This document shows positions 35,901 through 44,567 of a stretch of 64,000 nucleotides of DNA, one piece after another. The notes beneath the pieces are model-generated. The model had not been told where the DNA came from. It saw only the letters and a list, made by a program, of their open reading frames with translations, and did not search any database. Position 1 is the first letter of the stretch. Every line of letters starts with the position of its first letter. A program made the translations under genes and the position numbers. Origin of the DNA: Rachycentron canadum (taxonomy: Eukaryota > Chordata > Actinopteri > Carangiformes > Rachycentridae). The DNA is taken from NCBI GenBank assembly GCA_038496675.1, contig CM076663.1, positions 11,424,919-11,488,918 of the forward strand, written 5' to 3'.

Positions 35901-38900
35901 GCCTACGCCGTAACTTAAACTGCAGGGCTGGTCCCCCTTCAACGCAGCCGTCATCTGCTGCTCAGATAGAGGTTTAGTGACACACTTACACTCTGACATG
36001 TTCAGGCTGACATATGGACGTGGCTTTACACACATCTACTGAATTAGATTAGTTCCTCAGACTCTGGGCAAAAAGGCACTTGAAATTTCGTCAAACATTT
36101 CTTAAATTAAGAACAAGAAAGCTAATTCCCTATGCTGATTAGGGTTATCCTTATTAAATGTTTCACTTTTAAAATGAGTGTAATTCACTATTCAAATATT
36201 TGTTTTCGTTGTCCCCTGTGGGCTCCTGTAAGCTATTTCTGGTGGCCTCTGACCAGGGGTCAGTTTTTTTGACCACAAATTCACTTTACACGCAGCAGAG
36301 GTGTACAACAAATTATTATTTTCATCATCAAACTAACTACTTCATTATTTGGTCTATGAAATGTTCGAAAATTGTGAAAAAGGCCCATCATTAGATGATA
36401 TCTGCAAAAAATTTTTTTATCCAAAAACCAAAAACAATCAGTTTATTGTATCACATGAGACAAACAGTAAAAACATTTGAAAAGTTGAAAAGAGAATATC
36501 ACGATTTTTGCTTGTAATCAAATATTTGATGATTTGATTTTTCTGTGTACACACAAGCAGCACAGAGAACCAGTCAGACACTTTTACAGCCATGCATGAA
36601 CACACACACACATGCACACACACATCCATGCTGGTTTCTAATCCAGTGGCATGCGCTGAGCTAGTGTAACAGCACTGCATTGTTCATCTATCATATGCAT
36701 GACACATGTGCATGATGTCAAAGGTCAAGTCGTCTCAGCTGTGACCAGAAGTGTTTAAAGTGTCAGTTCAACCCACTGAACCCCTGTGATAGGTGTGTGT
36801 GTCTGTGTCTGGCAGCTGTGCAAGGCCTTCGACAGCAAGTGTGTGTCTGGTTCTCCTCACTGTAGCAGTCAATAGATAACTGTTCACTTTTACTGTACAC
36901 AACTCATCAGTTAAACCAAAGGTGGCATTCAGTGACACATCAATGTCAACTGTAGGATACTAGCGCTCTAGTTAGAGGATCTGATGAACCTAAACACAAA
37001 ACTCACCCTGTTTAACCAAAATCTAGTGCAGCAACAAGTGATTGTTTTCAGTGATTAATCATTTAGTTTATGAAAAGTTAAAACGTGATTGCTGTTCACA
37101 AATAATCCCAGGTGCCAATTTGTATTGTTTACAATCAACAGTATGCATATATTCAGTTTAAAATGATATACAACACTGAAAAGCAGCAGAAATAAAAAAA
37201 AAAAAAAGCAGCCCCACATGTAAAAAATAAACCAGATGATATTTGGCATGTTTGTTTCATAAAGCAGCTCAAGCTCAGAGCCACAGTGGAGATTCCAGTG
37301 TTTCCTTCGTTTTGAAATGTCTATGAAATGATGCAAGAAGAAGATTTCCATTTGTTGAATGTTGGTGCAGCCATACAATATCAAGAGTCTTGGTTTTAAA
37401 TATTTCCCTCAGTGTAATCGTTGTATATCTTCAATATAGCTGAAATAAAGTGATACAGAATAAACATGTGGTGCTGACAAAATTTAGATTTTAACAACAA
37501 TTTCTCCCCATCATCTAGAGTCACTCAACATGTGCTCAGAACACACTCACAACCATTAATCTCTCACATCCTATGTGCTCAACAGTAAAAAGGCATCAAT
37601 AGTGAAAGCTTTAAAAAAAAAAAAAAGCTTTGGTATATTTCTTGTGCAATACTCCCCCCACTGGAAATCTTTATTACTACAGTTGTTATCCACAAAACAC
37701 CTGTTACTTCTGTGTTTTCTCTCATGATAAATGTTGCTTTCTTCATCCCCCAGGGCCCCATTGCTCCTCCTTCTCTCTTTGACCCCTCCACCACCCCCAG
37801 TGCTCCCCATCCCCCACCTCCTCCACCTGGCCCACCTCCCGTCTTCATGGACAATGACCCCCAACCTCAGGCGGGTGGTGCAGCAGCACAGCACTCAGCA
37901 CTGTTCGCTCAGCTCAACCAGGGAATGGAGATCACCAAAGGTCGGTTCACTCAGAGGGCAACAACAAACAAATGACAAAGGGCAGAGGATATTTCTCTAT
38001 ATCGAGTCAACAACTAAAATTAACAACAGACTAAATAAATAAAACATAATCAGAAAATATTTCGTAGGAGTTTTATCAATAAGACCATTGACCTCAGCAT
38101 TGTCTAAAATCCTTGCTCTGGCCTTCATGTGCATAAAGTACATACTGTAATTCCTCTGTGTGTGTAGGTTTGAAGCATGTATCAGATGAGCAGAAGACCC
38201 ATAAGAACCCAAATCTGCGCTCTCAAGCAGCTGAGACCAAAACCAAAACCAAGTCCTCAGGGACTGTGAGTTCACCGGGAGCAGCCATCCAGAAAAAAAC
38301 CCCTCTGCTGGAGCTGGAGGGGAAGAAATGGAGGGTGGTAGGTGAAATGTTTACTTCATCTTTCAGGGATCAAAAGGAAGACAGTATTTCTCATATGGTG
38401 GAGGGGAATCAAACTTACGCTACACTGAGGTCAGCCAATCACATTTGAAATGTCACAGATTATTGACTGAATCTGTTCCCTTGTTGCAGGAAAACTTTGA
38501 GCAGAAACACGACCTGCTGATTGAGGAGACGGAGCTCAAACAAGTGGTCTACGTCTTCAGCTGTAACAACTCCACTTTGCAGATTAAGGGCAAAATTAAC
38601 TCCATCATTTTAGGTGAACTGCCTTCAAGCAAACTGAAAATCTTGCTTTTGTGATTACATTTATAATTTCTCATTATAATTTCCCACTTGTTCACTCTCC
38701 CCAGACAACTGCAAGAAGCTGGGTCTGGTTTTTGAGAATGTGGTCGGGATTGTGGAGATCATCAACTCCAAGGCAATTCAGTTACAGGTAAATATAAAAT
38801 TTACAAACAGGGCAAAAAGACACAGGACCTTGAAGACTGGGTCTAATGTCTATTTTACTCTAGCACCACTAAGCTGCTTTCAATGGAAGTGCAAACTTAA

Positions 38901-39760
38901 TATTTGAAACTGTAAATTGAACACAAAACATTTCTAATTTAATGCTACATTGTATACCAGAGAAGGATAGGGAATGTAATTAAACTTAATGGCCTTAACA
39001 TGCTAAATGTAGGAATTAAATTTGATTTAATTTATCCATGTATAAGTTGCTCTGAATCAGAATCAGTATTAATACTTAATTAATCCCCAGGGGAAATTTA
39101 CTTAATTTAGTTAATCCAACAAAATAGAAATAGAAATATGTAGATTTAAGGGTTATAATATAAATAGAATGAAAAAACAAAAAAAATACATAAATTATGT
39201 AATAAAAATAAGTGTGAATGGGCTATAAGTAAGCAAAGATAAAGTAGAATCTCAAAATATAAATAGTGCACTGTATAAAGATAACTATTAAGTTATGTGT
39301 ATATGAATGCAGGTGTCACGTGGGTTATATCTTCATCTAGCTGTCAGGTGGCAGATATATTTGTCTTATCCTCTGTGAAAACAGCATGTCAGTAAAAATC
39401 TTTTTGTTCCAGGTGTTGGGAACAGTTCCCACTATTTCCATCAACAAGACGGAGGGATGCCAGGTCTACCTGAGTAAGGGCTCCCTAAACTGTGATATCG
39501 TCAGTGCTAAGAGCTCTGAGATGAACGTACTGATACCTGAGGGAGATGATGATTATGTAAGTGTCAGGGATAAGAAACAAGGCGAGAGGCTATATGCTCT
39601 TTTTATAGACCTGAATGTGTATTTTTTTGGTGTTTTCGTGGGTGTATTTTCAGTCACTTTCTTGGTTGTTTTACAGAGAGAGTTTCCTGTCCCGGAGCAG
39701 TTCAAGACGGTTTGGAACGGGTCTAAACTGGTGACAGAACCCACTGAGATTGCAGGTTGA
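25481..39760 (+). CDS. cap2: adenylyl cyclase-associated protein 2
   Basis: Twelve coding exons: 25481-25598, 25736-25836, 27299-27376, 32812-32955, 33896-33981, 34576-34681, 37754-37940, 38168-38337, 38490-38613, 38705-38787, 39413-39556 and 39677-39760. They give 474 residues (human about 477). CAP proteins recycle cofilin-bound actin and catalyse nucleotide exchange on G-actin. CAP2 is the striated-muscle and brain form. In order: the RLE coiled-coil start (MQRLERAVTRLE); the helical-folded domain to about residue 211, with FRERNRGSNLFNHLSAVSES and KPGPYVKEMNDAATF; a proline-rich P1 stretch (residues 229-240); a WH2-like segment from SALFAQLNQG; and the beta-helix CARP domain from about 320 (LELEGKKWRVE...ISINKTEGC...SAKSSEMN) ending EPTEIAG. 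The start sits in a good Kozak context (CACCATGG). Intron 2 uses a GC donor. RBM24 precedes it, as in human 6p22, which favours cap2 over cap1. Confidence 0.96.
25599..25735 (+). other. cap2: GC-AG intron in cap2
   Basis: The exon ends GATGGAG and is followed by gcgagt. The acceptor is acttag at 25730-25735. Only this boundary keeps phase and joins CVNGIDG to GLPQCMEAFD. The nearest GT donor (25603) gives the wrong phase. If unspliced, the frame ends six codons on (EFVLK, stop). Confidence 0.75.
25837..27298 (+). other. cap2 intron 3
   Basis: This 1.46 kb intron holds a CArg-type box at 26955-26964. The region around 26570-27000 is non-repetitive and could be a muscle enhancer. No exon is supported. 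Confidence 0.6.
26955..26964 (+). promoter_or_regulatory. cap2: CArG box (SRF site) in cap2 intron 3
   Basis: CCTTTTATGG is an exact match to CC(A/T)6GG, the serum response factor site. It lies in unique sequence. SRF/MRTF control of an actin regulator is plausible, but occupancy is inferred. Confidence 0.4.
28188..28340 (+). mobile_element. tRNA-derived SINE copy
   Basis: GGTTTGAGTCT at 28230-28240 resembles a polymerase III B box. It is followed by the GGGGACCTTTGTTG and GTCATTCCCCATCTGTCT landmarks of a SINE frequent in percomorph fish, then a pyrimidine-rich CCTCATTTCCTATCACC tail. The A box and target duplications are not clear, so this is a decayed copy. Confidence 0.6.
29912..29974. 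repeat. (CA)n microsatellite in cap2 intron 4
   Basis: About 30 CA units with one AAAC interruption. Confidence 0.97.
30680..30890 (+). repeat. fish interspersed repeat with TTTGTGCTAAGCTAA core
   Basis: The core TTTGTGCTAAGCTAA occurs at 30692-30706 and again at 30853-30868, the second preceded by CCTGTTTCCAATC and followed by CTAACCAGCAGG. This is the hallmark of a short interspersed repeat widely found in percomorph genomes. Two partial copies or one rearranged copy are possible. Confidence 0.55.
35295..35610. mobile_element. fish interspersed repeat with two oppositely oriented arms
   Basis: The left arm (about 35300-35365) carries the reverse complement of the ATGAGAGTGGTATCAATCTT landmark. 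The right arm (about 35515-35610) carries the forward CAGTCTTTGTGCTAAGCTAA core and the ATTTCCCAAAATGTTGAATT end. Both belong to the same repeat family as 30680-30890. The arrangement suggests two head-to-head partial copies or an internally inverted element. Confidence 0.5.
36303..36492 (-). repeat. interspersed repeat (GATTAATC family), copy 3
   Basis: Landmarks in order: ATTATTTTCATCATC, TTGGTCTATGAAATGT, AAAAGGCCCATCA, CAGTTTATTGTATCACATGA and ACATTTGAAAAGTTG. This is one of the better-preserved copies. Confidence 0.65.
37025..37077 (-). repeat. interspersed repeat end (GATTAATC family), copy 4
   Basis: GTGCAGCAACAAGTGATTG then GTGATTAATC. It matches the terminal portion of the family only. 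Confidence 0.5.
39053..39130 (+). repeat. fish retroelement-tail repeat (GAATCAGAATCAG...TTAATCCCC)
   Basis: TGAATCAGAATCAG is followed by TTAATTAATCCCCAGGGGAA, a very common signature of truncated retroelement tails in fish. It is followed by about 130 bases of A-rich sequence. It lies in cap2 intron 11. Confidence 0.55.
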
Positions 39761-40755
39761 TTTGATGCTTCATCATCCTCATCTTTCTGTCACCCTGAGT
39801 TCATATGAATTCAGAGATATAAAAGGATTTTCTTTGCAGGCACTGAAATACATACTATTGATCCAATCACTGTGGCTGTATTTGTTACTTCATGAGATGC
39901 ATCTACAGCACTTTTGTTTGTAATTAAGGATTCAATAAGTTGACTTTTCCTTTCTACAAAAACATTTCCCCACAGCATAAAATGTTAAATCACACAAACC
40001 CAGTATTTTTGAATCCTTAGGTTTCTGTGCCACAGCAATTAAGGCATTTATGTAAGAATATCTAACTGTTGAAATCTTATACAATCTTCTCATCACCAAA
40101 ATCCTATTATCCTCTAAATATTTCTGGATAAACATTATTACTGTACTATACATACATTCATTATATGAGAGCTAAAGCACAAATTAGACCATGACAGCAA
40201 TAACATTACACTATAAAAAAGGCTAATGAGGACATAAAATGCATATTCAGCTTGCAGTGGCCAAGCAGACAAGAATAACTCAATTGTGGGTCTATTCGCT
40301 CCTTTTCTATCTAATAATTTGTACTTTAATCACCTCTTTAAATGTCTATAGTGCATGGTAGTCATGTAGTAGTTTCATTTAGTGAGTGAAGTTTATGCAA
40401 GTGTTCAGCATATTTTGCATTAATACCAGATATTGTCTGTCTTGCCAGTGCATAATAGATGCAGTAATCATCGAGGTTCTGCAGGACACATGAAATCAAC
40501 TGATCCAAATAATTAATCAAGTATTTGGGTATTAATTTCTTATATGATTTAAAATACTGACAGTAGTAGATAATTTAATCAAACACTTGAGCACTTCATA
40601 GTCTCTTTATTCCTTTGTACATCACACTACTAGATGGCACCAGCATAAGTGAGAAGATGCACACCACTAATACTTTTCAAAACTTTTAATTTACATGAAA
40701 ACAATTTAATGTATTTGTGTATCATTTTTCAAATAAAATAAAAACTCAGTTCTGG
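39761..40755 (+). other. cap2: cap2 3' UTR
   Basis: AT-rich, non-coding. The best poly(A) signal is AATAAA at 40732-40737, giving a 3' UTR of about 1 kb that ends about 160 bases before the aunip stop codon on the other strand. Confidence 0.6.
40606..40611 (-). terminator. aunip: candidate aunip polyadenylation signal
   Basis: TTTATT on the plus strand is AATAAA on the minus strand, about 300 bases after the aunip stop. If used, the aunip and cap2 transcripts overlap at their 3' ends by roughly 150 bases. Confidence 0.4.
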
Positions 40756-40912
40756 CTTGTTTGTGTTAATGCAAGTACAAACTATCTACAGATGAATTGA
40801 GGAAAGAGGACAGAGGATCAAGGTGAATCAGTCAGGTTACTACAGAAACAGTTTTGACACATTTTTAAAAATAAAGTTTAACTATTCACAGATAGCAAGA
40901 CTTTAATCCCTT

Positions 40913-42576
40913 TCAGTGTTTGATCATCACATTTCCCTGAGAGTCTTGAGTAAAGAGCATCTCATCTTCCTTATCCTCCACCAAAGACTTGTAGGCACTG
41001 GCTTTCATAATCCCAGTGTTTATGTTACTCTGATCTTTGAGTGGACTCCTGATTTGTGGACCTCTATGTGCTATGACCCTGAAGCCTACAGAGTCCTGGG
41101 TAAACAACATGGCCAGACTGTCCTCATCAACCTCTCTGGTTTGTTGCTGTGGTAGTGGCTGTTTTTTCAATGGAGAGCAGCTTGGTTTTGTCCATTTGAA
41201 CTTTGACATGTAGCTCTCGTCTTTATCAACTTTCATCCACAGTTTATCAGTGTGTTTATGAGGTGATGTAGTTTTTGATTCTGTCCATATGTGATTCACC
41301 AGAGGTTTATTCTGAGCAAAAGATGTGTGCTTACTTGGGGACTTAGAATAGAAAATAATGCTGTTTTCTTTGTCATCATCCATCACAGGAGAATGAAAGA
41401 GTGTAAAGGATTTTTGAGTTGAAGTTCTCCCCTTCAGATCCATCTGAAATCCAAAGGCTTCACTCTGTAGACTGTTTGGGAAACTTGGCTCAGAGTCATT
41501 GGAATTCGTTGCTGTAGTGTTTTTCTGATTAGTCAGATAAAATTCACTGTCAGAATATTGGCTATAGGTGAGCAGGGGGTCCTGACTCCATGCTTGTGGA
41601 GGAGGCTGACTGTCATCTGCTAATGAGGAGGTATCAGTGCACCTCCTCTTACACTGTGGTGGATTAAACTCCTCATACAGCTCTTCTTCAGATTCACAGC
41701 ACGTCTTTTGAGAAGGTGTATGACTTGTTTCGCTTCGCTCCTGCCACACTGTTGCCTCAAGCTCAGTCACACTTTCCCTTTTCCACTCATGAGCCACACC
41801 AGACTCAGAGTCTGGCTTTTCAAAATCCATTTCTCGTCTTCGTTTTGTCCCTGGTGCAACAGGTGCAGGTGCAGTTGAGGTAGATGCTAAGGAGGACGGT
41901 GCTGGATCTATGTTCGGTTCTTCAGAAGTTGACATCTTATTGAGAACTTTTGGTAGAAGAAATAAACAAGTATTTAGTTAACATAATGAGAATTGGACAG
42001 TGGTAATTTATTCAAGAACATCTAGTCTTGTGCAACCATACCAGTTTCCTGATGATTTTCTGATGATAAAAATCCTAAAACAATGTCTTGACAGCCTTAT
42101 GGCAGTAACGTTTTGGCTTACCTCTGTGCTGAGGTACGAAGAAGGCTGATATAGAGCTCTGTTTGGTTTTTGGCATTTTTATTTTGGTCTGAGTAAAGTT
42201 AAGAGCCACAGCCAAACTGTATCCTCCACCATCAGCAAAGGGGTTCAGCAGTTTAGAAATAGGACGGGCAAGACGTTTCTGAAACATAATATGTGCAGAA
42301 TGAAATATGGTCTTTGGGTAACACCATGGCAGGCTATTGATAAGATAGTGTTACCTAGTAATAGTGATGTGTTGTAAGTAGTAGAGCATATTATGAACAT
42401 ATGTACGAGTTACGAAATGCATTCATTCACTGCAATATTGATTGTTAAGAAAATAGCCATTTAGTCAAAATTTAAAGAGTCACCTGTTTAGCTTTTCCTT
42501 TAAGTTGCACCGTATCCAGCCAAACGCCACACTCCTCTGGGGCAGAGGTCTGCAGTGCTGACTTGGAGGTCTTCAT
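40913..42576 (-). CDS. aunip: aurora kinase A and ninein-interacting protein
   Basis: Minus-strand exons in transcript order are 42576-42484 (31 codons), 42278-42122 and 41946-40913, giving 427 residues (human about 357, from memory). The start is MKTSKSALQ, and the ECGVWLD...QLK stretch after it matches the N-terminus of the family. Residues 71-78 read QSSISAFF, a perfect PCNA-binding (PIP) pattern. The centre is polar and disordered. The C-terminus has two copies of an LFTQDS-G--VI-H motif, at 363-377 and 413-427, as in human AUNIP. AUNIP acts at centrosomes and spindle poles with Aurora A and in DNA end resection in homologous recombination. A non-coding exon upstream (donor ACTGG|gtcagt at 42870) probably completes the transcript. 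The gene is head-to-head with vps28 and tail-to-tail with cap2. Confidence 0.9.
42138..42161 (-). other. aunip: PIP-box coding segment in aunip
   Basis: Encodes QSSISAFF, which fits Q-x-x-[ILM]-x-x-[FY]-[FY]. It lies in exon 2 (coding), just after a Lys-rich stretch (KIKMPKTK), as in known PCNA-interacting proteins. Confidence 0.6.
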
Positions 42577-42870
42577 GACACGACAGTGAAGAAAAGATCT
42601 ACAATACATTAAATGAAAATGTGTTTTGTAAATATGATCAACTCAATAATCATTTGAGAAAAGTGTACCAGGAGCAGTGTAATATTCCTGTTATCGTTGT
42701 TTCAAACACTCTTTCTCGTCAATCGGTTCACGGTTTTAGTGACTTTTGTTAGTAAACAGGTGTTGGCCCTCAGTTAGCTAACTGCGCTAACAGCTGAATG
42801 GTATGTATTAATAACATTATCTAGCTTTATCATATTACGCACAATTATCAAGTCATAAATTAAACTGACC

Positions 42871-43245
42871 CAGTAAAGCTGCACAGCGATGTTTCCACCT
42901 CCCGCTGTGTTGACTTTAACCTTTATAACTTAGTTAATTGTCTTTCTGTTTGTAAATTCGTCCTCGTTTCTGGTTGTTTGAGTCTGGCGCCTTGACGATG
43001 AGCTGCCGATGACGTTTGCCTTCGTAAAAACAATCAATGTGATCAAACTCTTGTTTCTGCAACAGCTGCGCAATATTATAAGATATAACTATCCAGGCGA
43101 TAAACTACCTATATTCAATAAGATGGGAGTAGTCTTAACATGTATTTAATTTTAGTAAGGCGCGATGGACAGCTAATATTTTGACGTGTGCTGGTCCTCG
43201 CAGAAGGGTGTGTTTACGTTGACGTCACAGCAGTTTGCCGAGAGG
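42871..43245. promoter_or_regulatory. bidirectional promoter aunip / vps28
   Basis: The probable first exons of aunip (donor at 42870, minus strand) and vps28 (donor GAGG|gtgagt at 43245/43246) are less than 400 bases apart and point away from each other. The interval is CpG-rich for this region and has TCTGGCGCC (E2F-like) at 42983-42991 and a full CRE, TGACGTCA, at 43220-43227. Shared initiation is inferred. Confidence 0.6.
43220..43227. promoter_or_regulatory. vps28: full palindromic CRE
   Basis: TGACGTCA, the CREB/ATF consensus, lies within the first exon or core promoter of vps28, about 20 bases before its donor. Confidence 0.5.
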
Positions 43246-44543
43246 GTGAGTAAAGTGTTTTTAATTTCACAAATTAAACACTGACATTGAGGTAATATTT
43301 AAATGCTGTGAGTGTGTGAGCTCATACCACAGTAATGGTCACTAATACAAAGCCCGTTGTTCACAAACAACTACCGTTATGGGCTGTGTGTGATAAATCA
43401 TAAAGGAAGTGCTAACGAGCTAGCCCCGATAGCTAACTTCAGGCTAACCTGTTCGACAATAAGAGACACTAAAGGCTGATGATCTTTCTTCAGCGAGATA
43501 TTTTCCTAGAATCCTTGGTGCATCTGCTTCACTGAGTGGATGTTAATGCTTAGTAAAACATGTTTACACAAAGTTGGCGTCAAACAAATGTAAACCAGCC
43601 GTCAACATCTCTATGTTGTTCATTAGCTCAGTCGCCCCTTTAGGCTGTGAGAAACCAAGGCTGTAACTCCAGATTAATTTCACTATCTGTTTATTCTGAC
43701 TATCATTTTCTTAATGATCCAACCAACGTCCATTAAGGTTTTGAAACTGTTGGAAAATGCCCACCACTCATCCCCAAATCCACATTCATATTGTTTATTT
43801 TGTTTTGAAAAACCCATAGGTAATAGTTTTAAGATTTTAAGATTACATTTCATAAGAAAAAGGAATATGCAGAAAATCTTGACAAAGGATAAACTGCAGT
43901 TGATGAGCGTTTAGAATTTTAGCTTGATAAATGACTAAATGACCAAAATAGTTTTAGCTCTGCTTAAAATTACTGACACATATAAACCTAACTAGACACA
44001 TGTTTAATTGTTAATTGAGAAATTGTACTACTACAGTGCTATAAATATCTCTGCACACTTCTAAGGCTTCCCTTATGAAACTCAAGAGCCACCTGACTCC
44101 TGATGCATCTCTTGTAGCCTAAATGATAGTCACACTTAGCATATTTGGTATTTACTGTTTTTTTTTTTTTTTAATTGGTCTAAAAGTGCTTCCCTTACAA
44201 CATGTTGACATCAAATGCTAAAAGTGATCATTCAGAAAATTCATTCTAAAATCCTGTGAGCACAATTTGTCACACTCATGTTCAGTATTAAAAGAGCAGC
44301 TCCTCCAGTGGATGCGCATCTGACATAAGTAATACTATGAGAGAGACATACCTGTCATCCAGGACAGTCCAAGCCTTGGAAAAAAACATGAATAGAAATA
44401 ACTGTGAAAAGGCAGTGGCTATGCCAGATGAAGACATGATTTGCTATTTTTCAGTTAGGTTAAATTTGTCCTGGGTTTTTTTGGTGACAATTTATTTATC
44501 AGTTTTTACAAATATATAAATTGTAAAATAAATGTATTTTCAG
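43246..44543 (+). other. vps28 intron 1 (5' UTR intron)
   Basis: Between the non-coding exon and the exon carrying the ATG. It contains a diverged interspersed repeat at about 43659-43815 and a T-run near 44158. No coding exon was found. Confidence 0.65.
43659..43815 (-). repeat. interspersed repeat (GATTAATC family), copy 5
   Basis: Contains GGCTGTAACTCCAGATTAAT, GAAAATGCCCACCACTCATC and CAAATCCACATTC, in the same order as in other reverse-oriented copies but strongly diverged. Confidence 0.5.
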
Positions 44544-44567
44544 ATAAAGTTCTGATATATCAGCAAC

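Larger units (their letters stand above)
32956..37753 (+). other. cap2 introns 5-7
   Basis: Three introns around the exons at 33896-33981 and 34576-34681. Intron 7 (34682-37753) is the richest in repeats: a CTAAGCTAA-type element at 35295-35610 and GATTAATC-family copies at 36303-36492 and 37025-37077. No additional coding exon is supported. Confidence 0.75.

Noticed and set aside
41935..41946. ATG at 41933-41935 (MSTSEEP) as the aunip start
   Set aside because: An acceptor lies just upstream and two further exons with family-like sequence (ECGVWLD, KRLARPISKLLNPF) join in phase, so this Met is residue 88.
43624..43700. tRNA-like start TAGCTCAGT
   Set aside because: No matching acceptor stem, anticodon arm or T-arm follows. 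It adjoins an interspersed repeat.
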